A stretch of 64,000 bases of DNA from Streptomyces sp. NRRL F-525 (GTDB lineage Bacteria > Actinomycetota > Actinomycetes > Streptomycetales > Streptomycetaceae). The stretch covers positions 1 through 64,000 of the forward strand of contig NZ_JNXE01000011.1 of the NCBI RefSeq assembly GCF_000716605.1, written 5' to 3'. A program made the translations under genes and the position numbers. A model generated the notes under the pieces. The model worked only from the letters and a program-made list of their open reading frames with translations. It was not told where the DNA came from and made no database searches. This document shows, one piece after another, positions 15,099 through 24,297 of this stretch; the stretch's first letter is position 1; every line of letters starts with the position of its first letter.

Positions 15099-15941
15099 CT
15101 ACTGCTGCTTGTACGAGTACACGCTCGTCGACACCTGGCACACACCCGGCTGGACGACCTCGGCCCGCAGTGTGCCGCTGTTCACGTCGTAGTCGATGCC
15201 CTCGGCCTCGAACGTGCCCGTGCAGATGCTGCGTTGGGGCAGTGCGAACAGGCTGGTGACCGTGCCGGTGATCGGCTGGCCGTCCAGCTTGTGGGGCAGG
15301 TCGACCTGGAGGAGCGGGCGGATCTCGGGGAACTTGGTCCCCGACGCGTCGTCCGAGACGCACACCAGGCGGGTGTCCGTCACGAAGTCGCAGCCCTGGA
15401 TGTCGTTCACCGTCTTGTCCAGGGTGATCTGCCCGGCCTGCGGCAGCGCCCCGCCCGTCGCCGGAGTGGACGGGTTGAGCAGGGGCGTGGGGAAGACCTG
15501 GAGTCTGGACTGGTCGCCCCACTCGCCCGACACCATCCACTGCGTGTCGGGCGAGATCGCGTCGAACGAGTTGTTGATCTTCTCGCCCGAGTCGAGCGTG
15601 TGGACGTACGTGTAGCGCGTCCCGGACGGCGTGGTGACCGCGAACATCTTGGACGTGGCCGTGTCGGCGCCCTGGTAGGCGTCGAAGACGTAGCCGTTGG
15701 CGATGTCCGGGTCGCCGATGTGGTTCCAGCCCTGGATACGCAGATCCAGCGGGATGGACGCCAGCCCGCGGTACAGCAGCGAGCCGTCCGCCTGGCTGGC
15801 GACGCCCTCACCGCCGCCGAGACTGCCGGTGTACGCGGTGCCGGTCTCCGTCCAGGTGGTGGAGGCGGCGGCCGAGGAGGTGCTCACGCCGAGTGTGAGA
15901 GCACCCAATAAGCCAGCGAGGAGAGTGAGTTGACGCTTCAT
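15099..15941 (-). CDS. Secreted protein of unknown function
   Basis: A 280-residue protein with a cleavable signal (MKRQLTLLAGLLGALTLGVS..ASAAAS). The mature part is beta-rich and has three Cys (QGCDF, LVCVS, SICTG) plus one near the end (PGVCQ); repeated references to Gly-Asp and Asp-Asp turns suggest a beta-propeller or similar fold, but I do not recognise a family. Its ATG at 15941 overlaps the stop of the PHP-domain gene by one base, so it is translationally coupled and probably belongs to the same exported function. It is the last gene of the leftward glycan operon. Confidence 0.8.
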   Translation of the reverse strand: MKRQLTLLAGLLGALTLGVSTSSAAASTTWTETGTAYTGSLGGGEGVASQADGSLLYRGLASIPLDLRIQGWNHIGDPDIANGYVFDAYQGADTATSKMFAVTTPSGTRYTYVHTLDSGEKINNSFDAISPDTQWMVSGEWGDQSRLQVFPTPLLNPSTPATGGALPQAGQITLDKTVNDIQGCDFVTDTRLVCVSDDASGTKFPEIRPLLQVDLPHKLDGQPITGTVTSLFALPQRSICTGTFEAEGIDYDVNSGTLRAEVVQPGVCQVSTSVYSYKQQ

Positions 15942-17614
15942 CAGATACCTGCCAGGTCGACGAAGATGGGGTTGGAATAGAACCATGTGTCGGCCCACGG
16001 GTCACCGTTTCCGGGCTCGTGGGGGATCGGGCCGTGCGGGTCCACCGAGGCACCGAGGTAGCCCGCGCCGTGTCGCTTGCCGTCGCTGCCGCGCAGCCGC
16101 AGGTAGAAGGACTCGTCCCCGGCGGTCACCGGAATGCGCAGGGTGTACGTTCCCTTGCGGCCGCCGACGTCCGCCGTACGGACGACCTTCGTGTCCGGCG
16201 CCCGCCACGCGTCCCGGTCGGACACGGCGCCGCGCACCGCGCCCCGGATCACGTCCACGTGCGCCAACTCGGGCAGGATTCCCTGGGCGTTGGGCCGCGA
16301 GGCGGTCGTCACGGTGATGCTCAGCGTGAGCCGGTCGCCCTTGCGGACGCGCAGTCGGCCGCCCAGGGTGACACCCTGGCCGTGGTCGCAGTCCCGCTTC
16401 AGGCGGACGTCGAGACCGTCCAGCAGATGCCCGTGGTCGACCCAGACCCGACCCGCGCGCATCCCCGCCATCACCTCGCGGTAGCCGTAGCGGGTCACGC
16501 CCACATGGGTGCGGCTGAACTCGCCGGGCCAGAAGTCGCTGCCCGGCTGCGGGGAGTCGGTCTGCACCGGGTCGGGCAGCTTGCCGGTGTTGTCGAAGTT
16601 CTGCCCGTCGGGCCAGGCGCCGTTGGCCCAAGTGTCGTAGACCGTACGGTGGTTGTCGGAGTTGGTGGTGATCGAGAACAGCCGGCCCTCGGCCAGCATC
16701 GAGTCCCACAGCCCGCCGACGGTCGCCGTCGCCCAGTCGAAACCGCCGTACGTCACATACGCGTCCGCCGGATAGCCCGACCAGGACTGCGCCGAGGGCT
16801 TGTTCTCGTACTCGCCGCGGATCGACGTGGCGCCGCGCCAGCCGGGCAGGGCCGCGCCCTGGGCGCCGGGCGCGCCCTCCATGCCGATCATGATCTCGGA
16901 GGCCGCGTCCCGCCAGGCCCGCATCTCGTGCGGGGAGTCGATGCCCAGGCGCAGCGGGTGGTTGGCCAGGACGAGGACGTCGTCGACGTAGCCCGAACGC
17001 CGTTGCGCGGCCAGCCACTTGATGGCCTTCACGGCGTGCGCCTCGTTGCGGGCGGTGTCCGTGGCGCCGGCTGAGCCCTCGGTATAGCCCAACAGCTTGC
17101 CGTCGTAGGCGAGTTCGAACTGCGTGAGCAGATCCACCTCGTGGCGGCCGGGCGCGGCGAAGATCGTGCAGTGCTCGGCGGCCGGGATGTACCACTCCAG
17201 GCCCTGGAAGATCAGCTGGCGGGGGTTCGCGGCACGCGCCTTGAGGATCTCGGCGTGCTCCAACTCGGCGCCGTAGGAGGCGTGTCCGAAGTTTGAGTGC
17301 TCGTTGAACACCATCCAGTCGAGGCCGTACCGCGCGGCGGCTCTCGCCTGCTGGGAGAACGTGTACTTCGCGTCGTGGCTGTACACGGAGTGCACGTGGT
17401 GGTCGCCGACGAGGTAGGCGAGGCGCGGGTCGTTGCCGCCATAGCCCCGGCCCGCCGCCGACGCGGAGGTGGCGAGCGGGCCCGCGCCGAGGGTGAACGC
17501 GGCGCCGAACAGGCCCGCGCGGCGCAGGAGTTGGCGTCGGGAGACGCCCTGCGCGTCGAGGTCGGCGGGGGAGACGGACGGATCGGCCCAGGAGGGCAGC
17601 TGCTGCTCGGTCAT
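15941..17614 (-). CDS. Tat-exported PHP-domain metal-dependent phosphoesterase-like protein
   Basis: A 557-residue protein with a Tat signal (SRRQLLRRAGLFGAAFTLGA, then ASAA). The mature protein opens with a PHP metal site (YLVGDHHVHSVYSHDAKYTF) and further ligands in FNEHSNFGH and LANHPLRLG, followed by SITTNSDNHR. PHP proteins hydrolyse phosphate esters or serve as metal hydrolases; export by Tat fits a cofactor-loaded enzyme. The C-terminal 150 residues form a beta-rich domain. It starts 28 bp after the metallophosphoesterase gene and overlaps the next gene, so the three exported products are made together. The natural substrate is not visible; phosphorylated glycans or glycerophosphate polymers are possible. 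Confidence 0.85.
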   Translation of the reverse strand: MTEQQLPSWADPSVSPADLDAQGVSRRQLLRRAGLFGAAFTLGAGPLATSASAAGRGYGGNDPRLAYLVGDHHVHSVYSHDAKYTFSQQARAAARYGLDWMVFNEHSNFGHASYGAELEHAEILKARAANPRQLIFQGLEWYIPAAEHCTIFAAPGRHEVDLLTQFELAYDGKLLGYTEGSAGATDTARNEAHAVKAIKWLAAQRRSGYVDDVLVLANHPLRLGIDSPHEMRAWRDAASEIMIGMEGAPGAQGAALPGWRGATSIRGEYENKPSAQSWSGYPADAYVTYGGFDWATATVGGLWDSMLAEGRLFSITTNSDNHRTVYDTWANGAWPDGQNFDNTGKLPDPVQTDSPQPGSDFWPGEFSRTHVGVTRYGYREVMAGMRAGRVWVDHGHLLDGLDVRLKRDCDHGQGVTLGGRLRVRKGDRLTLSITVTTASRPNAQGILPELAHVDVIRGAVRGAVSDRDAWRAPDTKVVRTADVGGRKGTYTLRIPVTAGDESFYLRLRGSDGKRHGAGYLGASVDPHGPIPHEPGNGDPWADTWFYSNPIFVDLAGI

Positions 17615-17642
17615 GAGGATTCAGGAGTCCTTGTCACGGCTG

Positions 17643-19487
17643 TCAGTGGTTCATGAACGAGGTGACGGGCAGCGCCCGTTCGACGATCCGGACGTCGCCG
17701 AGCCGGCCGTGCAGGATCTGGTCGATCTTCCCGGCGTACTCGTAGCCGCCGAGCAGCCAGGGCAGCCCGACCGAGGTGAGGCCCACGGCGGTCGCCGTCG
17801 GATTGCGCACGACGGGGCAGCCCTCGACGTACAGCGTCGTGTGCTTGCCGTCGTTGACGACGGCGAGGTGCCACCAGGTCTCCAGCGGGGTCTCCTGACC
17901 CCAGTTGCTGGCGATGCCCTCCTGGTTCAACGGCCGTACCGCCCACTGGGGTTCACGGTCGTTGGAGAGCGAGAGCGTGGCGAGGGGCTCGTCCGGGTCG
18001 TCCCCGGTCTTGCCCGCGGCGCCGCCCGTACCGGTCCGACTCACCAGTCCCGACCAGGCGTTGTGGTCGGGGTCCCAGTCGGCGGGCAGCCGGTAGAACG
18101 CCTCGACGGTGTAACCCCGTTTGAACGTCGCCGAGTTGAGCGGTGCCCCGTCGACCGTGCGCAGATACGCGCCCTTCAGCGGCGACTTGTAGCCGGTGAA
18201 CTCCAGGCTGCCGTGGCCGGGTTGGTCGGGGTGGTGGTCCGAGGACCAGTTCAGGGCGCCGCCGCCGACCGTGACGAGGGTGAGGTCGTTGCCGCGTCCC
18301 GACTGGTCGCGGACCGTTCCGCTCACGGCCGTGGCGTCGGCGTGTCCGTCGAAGCGCCAGTACGCCACCGTGCCGGGGACGAGGAGCTTCGAGGCGGGAC
18401 GCGACGGGCGGGCGGCGACCGGGGCGAAGCCGGCGAAGCGGTCCGCGAAGTCGATGCCGACGGTGAACCGGTCGGCGTCGCCGCTGAGTTCGATCTCCTG
18501 GCGCTCCAGCTCGTTGAGGCCCTTCGCCGCCCGGCCCAGGATCCACGGCGAGACCGTCTCGACGTCGATGACCCCGCGGTCCAGGTCGAAGCGGTAGAGG
18601 CGGATCATCGCCGCACCACCGAAGTAACGGTTCTGATAGTTCGTCAGGTGCAGGTGGACGTCATTGCCTGCCGCGTTCTTGCGGGTCGCCCGGCCCGCGG
18701 GCCAGTAGTGCCCGTTGAGCGTGAGGAAGATCTGGTCGTGGTCCTCGATCAGCTGGTCCCACAACTGCTGTCCGTAGTCCGACAGTTGGTCGTCCTCGAC
18801 GACCAGCTCGTGCGTCGTCAGGATCACCGGCGTGTGCGGGTGCTGGGCCAGGACGCTCTTCGCCCACGCGTACCCCTTCGCCGACAGCCGCCAGTCCAGC
18901 GCGAGCACCATCCACTCACGGCCCGCCGCCTCGAAGAGGTGGTACGTGTTGTAGCCGTCGGCCGACGCGCCGCCGAACGTGCGCGCGCCCTTGAAGCGCT
19001 GCGGCCCGAACGTGTCCAGGTACGCCGAGGTGCCGCGCTGGTCGTCGGTCGACGAGTTCACGTCGTGGTTGCCCGCCAGCACGCTGTAGCCGACGCCCCG
19101 CCGGTCCAGCAGCCTGAACGCCTCGCCGATCGCGGCGAATTCGGGCTTCGCGCCGTTCTGCGTCAGGTCGCCCAGGTGGGACAGGAACACGATGTTCTCG
19201 TCCTTGCCGTGCTCCAGGAGATAGCGCAGCGAGGCCTCGATCGGCGCCTTGTCGATGCTCGGCCCGTCGAAGAGGTACTGGGTGTCCGGCATCACCGCGA
19301 GGGTGAAGCGCCGGCTGTCGGTGTCGGGGCGCCAACTCGCCGTCGCCGGGGCTGCTTCGGCGGTGGTCGGCAGTGCGACACCGGCCGTTGCGGCGGCACC
19401 GAGCAGGGCCGTCGCGCGGAGGAAACTGCGCCGTCCGGCGCCGGCCTGGGCCGTCTCGCACTGATCGTGCTCATGCGAAGTACACAC
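17643..19487 (-). CDS. Tat-exported metallophosphoesterase with LamG/concanavalin-like domain
   Basis: About 614 residues. A Tat signal (GRRSFLRATALLGAAATAG) precedes a calcineurin-like phosphoesterase domain with VMPDTQYLF, SHLGDLTQNG, LAGNHDVN, TTHELV and LNGHYW metal motifs. From about residue 385 to the end comes a LamG-like jelly-roll domain (VAYWRFDGHADATA, YTVEAFYRLP, WWHLAVVNDG), usual for carbohydrate or matrix binding. It should cleave a phosphoester outside the membrane on a polymer held by the LamG part. GTG 19487 is chosen (GGAG six bases upstream, directly before the signal); the frame extends to 19577 but overlaps no signal there. It lies 52 bp after the GH2 gene, in one operon with it. 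Confidence 0.88.
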   Translation of the reverse strand: MCTSHEHDQCETAQAGAGRRSFLRATALLGAAATAGVALPTTAEAAPATASWRPDTDSRRFTLAVMPDTQYLFDGPSIDKAPIEASLRYLLEHGKDENIVFLSHLGDLTQNGAKPEFAAIGEAFRLLDRRGVGYSVLAGNHDVNSSTDDQRGTSAYLDTFGPQRFKGARTFGGASADGYNTYHLFEAAGREWMVLALDWRLSAKGYAWAKSVLAQHPHTPVILTTHELVVEDDQLSDYGQQLWDQLIEDHDQIFLTLNGHYWPAGRATRKNAAGNDVHLHLTNYQNRYFGGAAMIRLYRFDLDRGVIDVETVSPWILGRAAKGLNELERQEIELSGDADRFTVGIDFADRFAGFAPVAARPSRPASKLLVPGTVAYWRFDGHADATAVSGTVRDQSGRGNDLTLVTVGGGALNWSSDHHPDQPGHGSLEFTGYKSPLKGAYLRTVDGAPLNSATFKRGYTVEAFYRLPADWDPDHNAWSGLVSRTGTGGAAGKTGDDPDEPLATLSLSNDREPQWAVRPLNQEGIASNWGQETPLETWWHLAVVNDGKHTTLYVEGCPVVRNPTATAVGLTSVGLPWLLGGYEYAGKIDQILHGRLGDVRIVERALPVTSFMNH

Positions 19488-19539
19488 GTGTGCTCCGTAC
19501 AGGGTGAGTGCTCGTGAAAGCTGCTGAGAACTGGGGAGT

Positions 19540-22461
19540 TCAGAGAACGCGCAGGGTCCAGCTCCAGCGATGGACACCCGGTGCGACGAGATACTGGGGT
19601 GACGTGTCGGGGCCGCACGACGCCGTGCCCAACCCCCGGTGCGCCGCGTCGAGTTGCACCACGCAGGACGCGCGCGGCACCAGTTCGTCGTGGTGCCGTA
19701 CGGCGGTCAGGTCCGTGGCGCGATGGCGGGTCACCGAGACCTGGCGGGGCTCGTCGAGGTCGACCGCGAGACCGGTGGCGTCCGGTGCCGACAGCGTGAA
19801 CCGCCGTACCCCGTGCCGCCCACCGCTCTCCTGCGGCCGCAGATACGGGGTGAACAACGCGTCGACGGGGACCGAGTGGTGGCCCACGGGCGCGCCCGTG
19901 CTGCGGTCGGGGTACGACTCCCAGGGACCCCGGCCGAACCACTCCAGCAGATCGAGCCCCGGCACCGTCTCGAACACGGTGCCCACCCGGGCCACATCGA
20001 CGAACTCCTCGGGCAGCTGGGCCGATTCCTCGACCAGGACCCCGCCCTCCACCGGCGTGAACACCTGACAGTGCCGGACCACACCGGCTGCCCCGGCGTA
20101 CTCGGCGACCGTCGTCACCCGCTCGCCGTCACGCCGTACGGAAACAACCTTGCGGACCAGCGAGTCGAGACCCCAGGTCCGCCAGCGCGCCGCCATGCCG
20201 CCCAACTCGTCGTTGTCGGTGGGCGCCCGCCACAGGGACAGGGTCGGGGCGAGAGTCAACAGCGGGTGGCGCAGCAGGCCTTCGCCGTCGACCTCGACCC
20301 GGCCACCGCCAACCACCGGCGGTGTCATGGGCGTTGCCGCCCGCAGCCGTACCTGGGGCGCGCACACGTCCGTGCCGCGCGGCGCCCACGGCTGGTCCTC
20401 GGCCGTCGTCACGCGCAGCGTCAGCCAGGCCTCGCCGCCGTCCTCCGGCAGCTCGAACGGCAGCGGTACGGCCACCGTCTCACCCGGGCACAGGGTGGGC
20501 AGTTCGGCCGGAGCGGTCAGCGTACGGCCGTCCGCGAGGGCCAACTCCCAAGTGGCGGCGAGCCATTCGAAGCCGCGGAAGTGCTGGTGGTTGCCGAGGA
20601 CGATGCCCTCGTGCCGGAAACACTCGATGCGCACCGGCGCCGCGATCTCCCGGTGCTCGAACATGACCGGCTTGGGCGTGCGGTCGGGAAACACCACGCC
20701 GTCCGCGATGAACGCGCCGTCGTGGATCGACTCGCCGAAGTCACCGCCGTACGCCCAGCGTTGACCGGGCGCGGCGACACCGTTGTCATACAGTCCGGCG
20801 CCCGCGCGGCCGGTGGGTCTTCCGTCGCTCACACGTTGCAGGATTCCGTGGTCCCAGAACTCCCAGATGAAGCCGCCCTGAAGACCCGAGGTTGACTCGA
20901 TGGCGGCCCAGGTGTCCGCGAGGGTTCCGTTGCTGTTGCCCATCGCGTGGGAGTACTCGCACTGGATCAGCGGCTTGGTCTGCTCACCGGACAGCGCGTG
21001 GGCGACACAGTCCTCGATCGGCGCGTACATCGGACACGCGATGTCGGAGGCGAGGCCCGGGTCGGCCCAGCCGCGCTTGGCCGCGCCCTCGTATTGGACC
21101 GGTCTGGTCGGGTCGTGGCGGCGGACCCAGCCGGCCGCCGCGTCGTGATTGGCGCCGTAGTCGGACTCGTTGCCGAGCGACCAGATGATGACCGAGGGGT
21201 GGTTCTTGTCGCGCAGCACCATCCGCGCCGTGCGGTCCACGAACGCGTTCAGATAGCGCGGGTCGTCCGCGATCTCGTGCGCGTGGTCGTGCGACTCGAT
21301 GTCCGCCTCGTCGACGACGTAGAAGCCCAGCTCGTCGGCGAGGTCGTAGAGCGCCGGGTCGTTGGGGTAGTGCGAGGTGCGGACCGCGTTGAAGCCGAAC
21401 CGCTTGAGCAGCACCAGGTCCGCGCGCATGTCGTCGTACGACACCGTGCGGCCGGTCAGCGGATGGAAGTCGTGCCGGTTGACGCCCCGGATGTACACGC
21501 GCTCGCCGTTGACGAGCAGGTCCCGCCCGACGATCTCCACGTCCCGGAAACCGATGCGCCGGTACGACGTGTCGGCGACCGTCCCGTCGGCGCGGTGCAG
21601 CCGGACGGTGAGGCCGTACAGCTCGGGCGTCTCGGCGTTCCAGGTGCGGACCTCGGGCACGGTGGCGCGCAGGCGGGCCTCGCCGAGGAAGTCGGAGACG
21701 CGGTCGTCCTCGGTGTTGAACCGGTCGAACTCCTCGTCCTGGGTGAGGAGTTGACCGTCGAGATCACCGCTGACGTACCACCCGGCGGGCAGCGCGCCGG
21801 CCGCGTTCCGCACCTGGCAGTCGACCCGCAGGGCGCCGTCGTAGGACGCCCGCACGGTCACGTCCGCGAGATGCAGCGGATCGGTCGCGTACAGCAGCAC
21901 CGAGCGCGTGATGCCCCCGTGCCACCACTGGTCCTGGTCCTCGATGTGCGAGGAGTCCGACCACTTGACCACGGTCAGCCGTACGGTGGCCCGCGCGCCG
22001 GGACGTACGACGTCCGAGAGGTCGAAGTCGGCGGCCAGGTGGGAGTCCTTGGAGATGCCGACGGGCCGCCCGTCCACGTGCACGAGCAGCACGCTCTCGG
22101 CGGCCCCGACCTGGAGCACGATCCGCCGCCCGGCCCAGTCGGCCGGGACGTCGATCTCACGCTCGTAGACACCTGTCGGATTGTCGACCGGCGACAGCGG
22201 AGGGAATTCTGTATACGACATACGGACGTTCGTGTACTGCGGAAGGTCGTCCGTATCCTGCATGGTCCATACGCCCGGCACGTATGCGGACGACCAGACC
22301 TCCGCCAGAGGCGCGTCCGGCGCCGGCAGCAGCTGGAAGCGCCAGTCGCCGTCGAGGGAGCGCGCACCCGCGCGGCGGTCGACGGCGGACATGGGCAACC
22401 GCCCCCAGGAGGTCACCTCGGGTGACTCCCAGGGGCGGAGCGCGAGCAGCGGGTCGGTCAT
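19540..22461 (-). CDS. GH2 beta-galactosidase (LacZ type)
   Basis: A 973-residue cytoplasmic glycoside hydrolase with the five-domain LacZ plan: sugar-binding domain (GVWTMQ, PQYTNV), Ig-like domains, TIM barrel with RGVNRHDFHPLTG, acid/base Glu in WSLGNESDYG and nucleophile Glu in LIQCEYSHAMGNSNG, then the C-terminal beta-sandwich (LEWFGRGPWESYPDR). Length is close to E. coli LacZ (1023). It removes terminal beta-galactose from imported oligosaccharides. ATG 22461 overlaps the stop of the upstream permease gene by one base, so uptake and cleavage are coupled. No signal peptide is present. Confidence 0.94.
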   Translation of the reverse strand: MTDPLLALRPWESPEVTSWGRLPMSAVDRRAGARSLDGDWRFQLLPAPDAPLAEVWSSAYVPGVWTMQDTDDLPQYTNVRMSYTEFPPLSPVDNPTGVYEREIDVPADWAGRRIVLQVGAAESVLLVHVDGRPVGISKDSHLAADFDLSDVVRPGARATVRLTVVKWSDSSHIEDQDQWWHGGITRSVLLYATDPLHLADVTVRASYDGALRVDCQVRNAAGALPAGWYVSGDLDGQLLTQDEEFDRFNTEDDRVSDFLGEARLRATVPEVRTWNAETPELYGLTVRLHRADGTVADTSYRRIGFRDVEIVGRDLLVNGERVYIRGVNRHDFHPLTGRTVSYDDMRADLVLLKRFGFNAVRTSHYPNDPALYDLADELGFYVVDEADIESHDHAHEIADDPRYLNAFVDRTARMVLRDKNHPSVIIWSLGNESDYGANHDAAAGWVRRHDPTRPVQYEGAAKRGWADPGLASDIACPMYAPIEDCVAHALSGEQTKPLIQCEYSHAMGNSNGTLADTWAAIESTSGLQGGFIWEFWDHGILQRVSDGRPTGRAGAGLYDNGVAAPGQRWAYGGDFGESIHDGAFIADGVVFPDRTPKPVMFEHREIAAPVRIECFRHEGIVLGNHQHFRGFEWLAATWELALADGRTLTAPAELPTLCPGETVAVPLPFELPEDGGEAWLTLRVTTAEDQPWAPRGTDVCAPQVRLRAATPMTPPVVGGGRVEVDGEGLLRHPLLTLAPTLSLWRAPTDNDELGGMAARWRTWGLDSLVRKVVSVRRDGERVTTVAEYAGAAGVVRHCQVFTPVEGGVLVEESAQLPEEFVDVARVGTVFETVPGLDLLEWFGRGPWESYPDRSTGAPVGHHSVPVDALFTPYLRPQESGGRHGVRRFTLSAPDATGLAVDLDEPRQVSVTRHRATDLTAVRHHDELVPRASCVVQLDAAHRGLGTASCGPDTSPQYLVAPGVHRWSWTLRVL

Positions 22462-23324
22462 CAGCGGATGGCTCCCTTGCCGAGGTCGCCGATGATCTGC
22501 TTGGCGCCGACCGCGAACACGATCAGCAGGGGGATGAGGGCCAGAAGCGCGCCGGTCATGACCATTCCGTAGTCGGTGGTGCCGTGGGTGCCGTTGAGCT
22601 GGGACAGGGCCACCTGGAGGGTGACGTTGTTCGGGTTGGTGAGGGCGATCAGGGGCCAGGCGTAGTCGTTCCACTGGCCCATGAAGGTGAAGATGCCGAG
22701 GAACGCGAGGCCCGGCCGGACCACCGGGAGGGCCACGTGCCAGTACTGGCGCAGGAAGTGCGCGCCGTCGATGCGGGAGGCGTCGAGGAGTTCGTCGTGG
22801 ATCGCGCTCTTCATGTACTGGCGCATCCAGAAGATGCCGAACGCGTTGGCCGCCGCCGGCACGATCAGCGCGGTCATCGAGCCGATCCAGCCGAGCTTCG
22901 CCATGATGACGAACTGCGGGATGGCCGCGAGCTGCGCCGGCACCATGAAGATGACCATCAGCAGTGCGAACAGCACGTTCTTGCCCGGGAACTGGAACTT
23001 GGCGAAGACGAACGCGGCCAGCGAGTCGAAGAGCAGGACCAGGAAGGTCACCGACCCCGCCACCAGTACCGAGTTGAACATCGAGCCGAAGAAGTCGATG
23101 TTGTCGAAGAGGCTGCGCACGTTCTCCAGGAAGTGCGTGCCCGGCAGCAGCTTCGGCGGGTAGGAGAAGATCTCCGACGAGGTGTGCGTCGACATGATCA
23201 CGGCCCAGTAGAACGGGAAGGCCGAGAGCAACACGCCCAGGATCAGGGAGACATGGAGGGCGATGCCGCGGCTCCGGTCGCCCCGGATGCCCTTCGGTCG
23301 CCGTGTGCCTTGGAAGAATGCCAT
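22461..23324 (-). CDS. Sugar ABC transporter permease (MalG type)
   Basis: A 287-residue inner-membrane subunit of a CUT1 sugar importer, with six predicted helices and the EAA loop DASRIDGAHFLRQYWHVALP that contacts the ATPase. It pairs with the MalF-type gene just upstream (14-bp gap). The operon has no ATPase gene, as is usual in Streptomyces, where MsiK serves many CUT1 importers. Its stop overlaps the GH2 start. Confidence 0.94.
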   Translation of the reverse strand: MAFFQGTRRPKGIRGDRSRGIALHVSLILGVLLSAFPFYWAVIMSTHTSSEIFSYPPKLLPGTHFLENVRSLFDNIDFFGSMFNSVLVAGSVTFLVLLFDSLAAFVFAKFQFPGKNVLFALLMVIFMVPAQLAAIPQFVIMAKLGWIGSMTALIVPAAANAFGIFWMRQYMKSAIHDELLDASRIDGAHFLRQYWHVALPVVRPGLAFLGIFTFMGQWNDYAWPLIALTNPNNVTLQVALSQLNGTHGTTDYGMVMTGALLALIPLLIVFAVGAKQIIGDLGKGAIR

Positions 23325-23337
23325 GGTGACCGGCTCC

Positions 23338-24297
23338 CTAGTCTTCGCCCCGGCGCTGCACCAGGCGCCAGTTGACGATGGAGAAGATGATGACGACGAG
23401 GAAGATGCCCCAGGCCACGGCGGCGCCGTAACCGAAGTCGTTGTTGTCGAAGGTCTGCTGGAAGAAGTACAGGACCATCGTCTGGCCGGAGTGGCCCGGA
23501 CCGCCCGCGAACGTCGAGTCGTTCGAGGTGTTCTGGAGCAGCACCTGTGGTTCGGAGAAGCTCTGCAGACCGGTGACCGTCGAGATGACGAGCACGAACA
23601 GCAGCACCGGCCGCATCATCGGGAGCGTGATCCGGAAGAAGGTTTGGACCGGTCCCGCGCCGTCCATCCGGGCGGCCTCGTACACCTCGCTCGGGATGGT
23701 CTGCAGACCGGCGAGGAAGATGATCGCGTTGTAGCCGGTCCACTGCCAGGTCATCAGTGTCGCGATCGCGATCTTGATGCCCCACGGGGTGTTCAGCCAG
23801 GCGATCTGGTCGATGCCCACCGCCTGCAACAGGGCGTTCACCAGGCCGAAGTTGGTGGAGAACACCGAGCCGAAGACGATCGCGATCGCCACCACCGAGG
23901 TGACGTTCGGGAGGAAGTAGGCGAAGCGGTACACGTTCTTGAAGCGGACCGCGGAGTTGAGCATCACGGCTGTGATCATCGCGAGGAAGATCATGGGGAA
24001 CGTCGCCAGCGCCCAGATGATCAGGGTGTTGCCGATCGAGTTCCAGAAGTCGGTGTCGCTCAGCAGGTACTTGTACTGCGAGAGCCCCGCCCACTCCATC
24101 GAGCCGAGGCCGTCCCAGCGGTGCAGGGAGAGGTAGAACGAGAACCCGACGGGGATCAGCCCGAAGCAGAGGAACAGCAGATAGAACGGGGAGATCGCGG
24201 CGTACAGATGCCAGTACTTCCGGAAGCCGCTCTTGGGCCGCGTGGTGGCGGACGAACTGTCCACGGCGGCAGGGGGCTTGTCCAGTGCGGTGGCCAT
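23338..24297 (-). CDS. Sugar ABC transporter permease (MalF type)
   Basis: A 319-residue membrane subunit of the same CUT1 importer, with a charged N-terminal tail, six helices, and the EAA loop YEAARMDGAGPVQTFFRITLP. ATG 24297 overlaps the stop of the binding-protein gene by one base (TGATG), which fixes the start over an upstream in-frame codon at 24336. Confidence 0.93.
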   Translation of the reverse strand: MATALDKPPAAVDSSSATTRPKSGFRKYWHLYAAISPFYLLFLCFGLIPVGFSFYLSLHRWDGLGSMEWAGLSQYKYLLSDTDFWNSIGNTLIIWALATFPMIFLAMITAVMLNSAVRFKNVYRFAYFLPNVTSVVAIAIVFGSVFSTNFGLVNALLQAVGIDQIAWLNTPWGIKIAIATLMTWQWTGYNAIIFLAGLQTIPSEVYEAARMDGAGPVQTFFRITLPMMRPVLLFVLVISTVTGLQSFSEPQVLLQNTSNDSTFAGGPGHSGQTMVLYFFQQTFDNNDFGYGAAVAWGIFLVVIIFSIVNWRLVQRRGED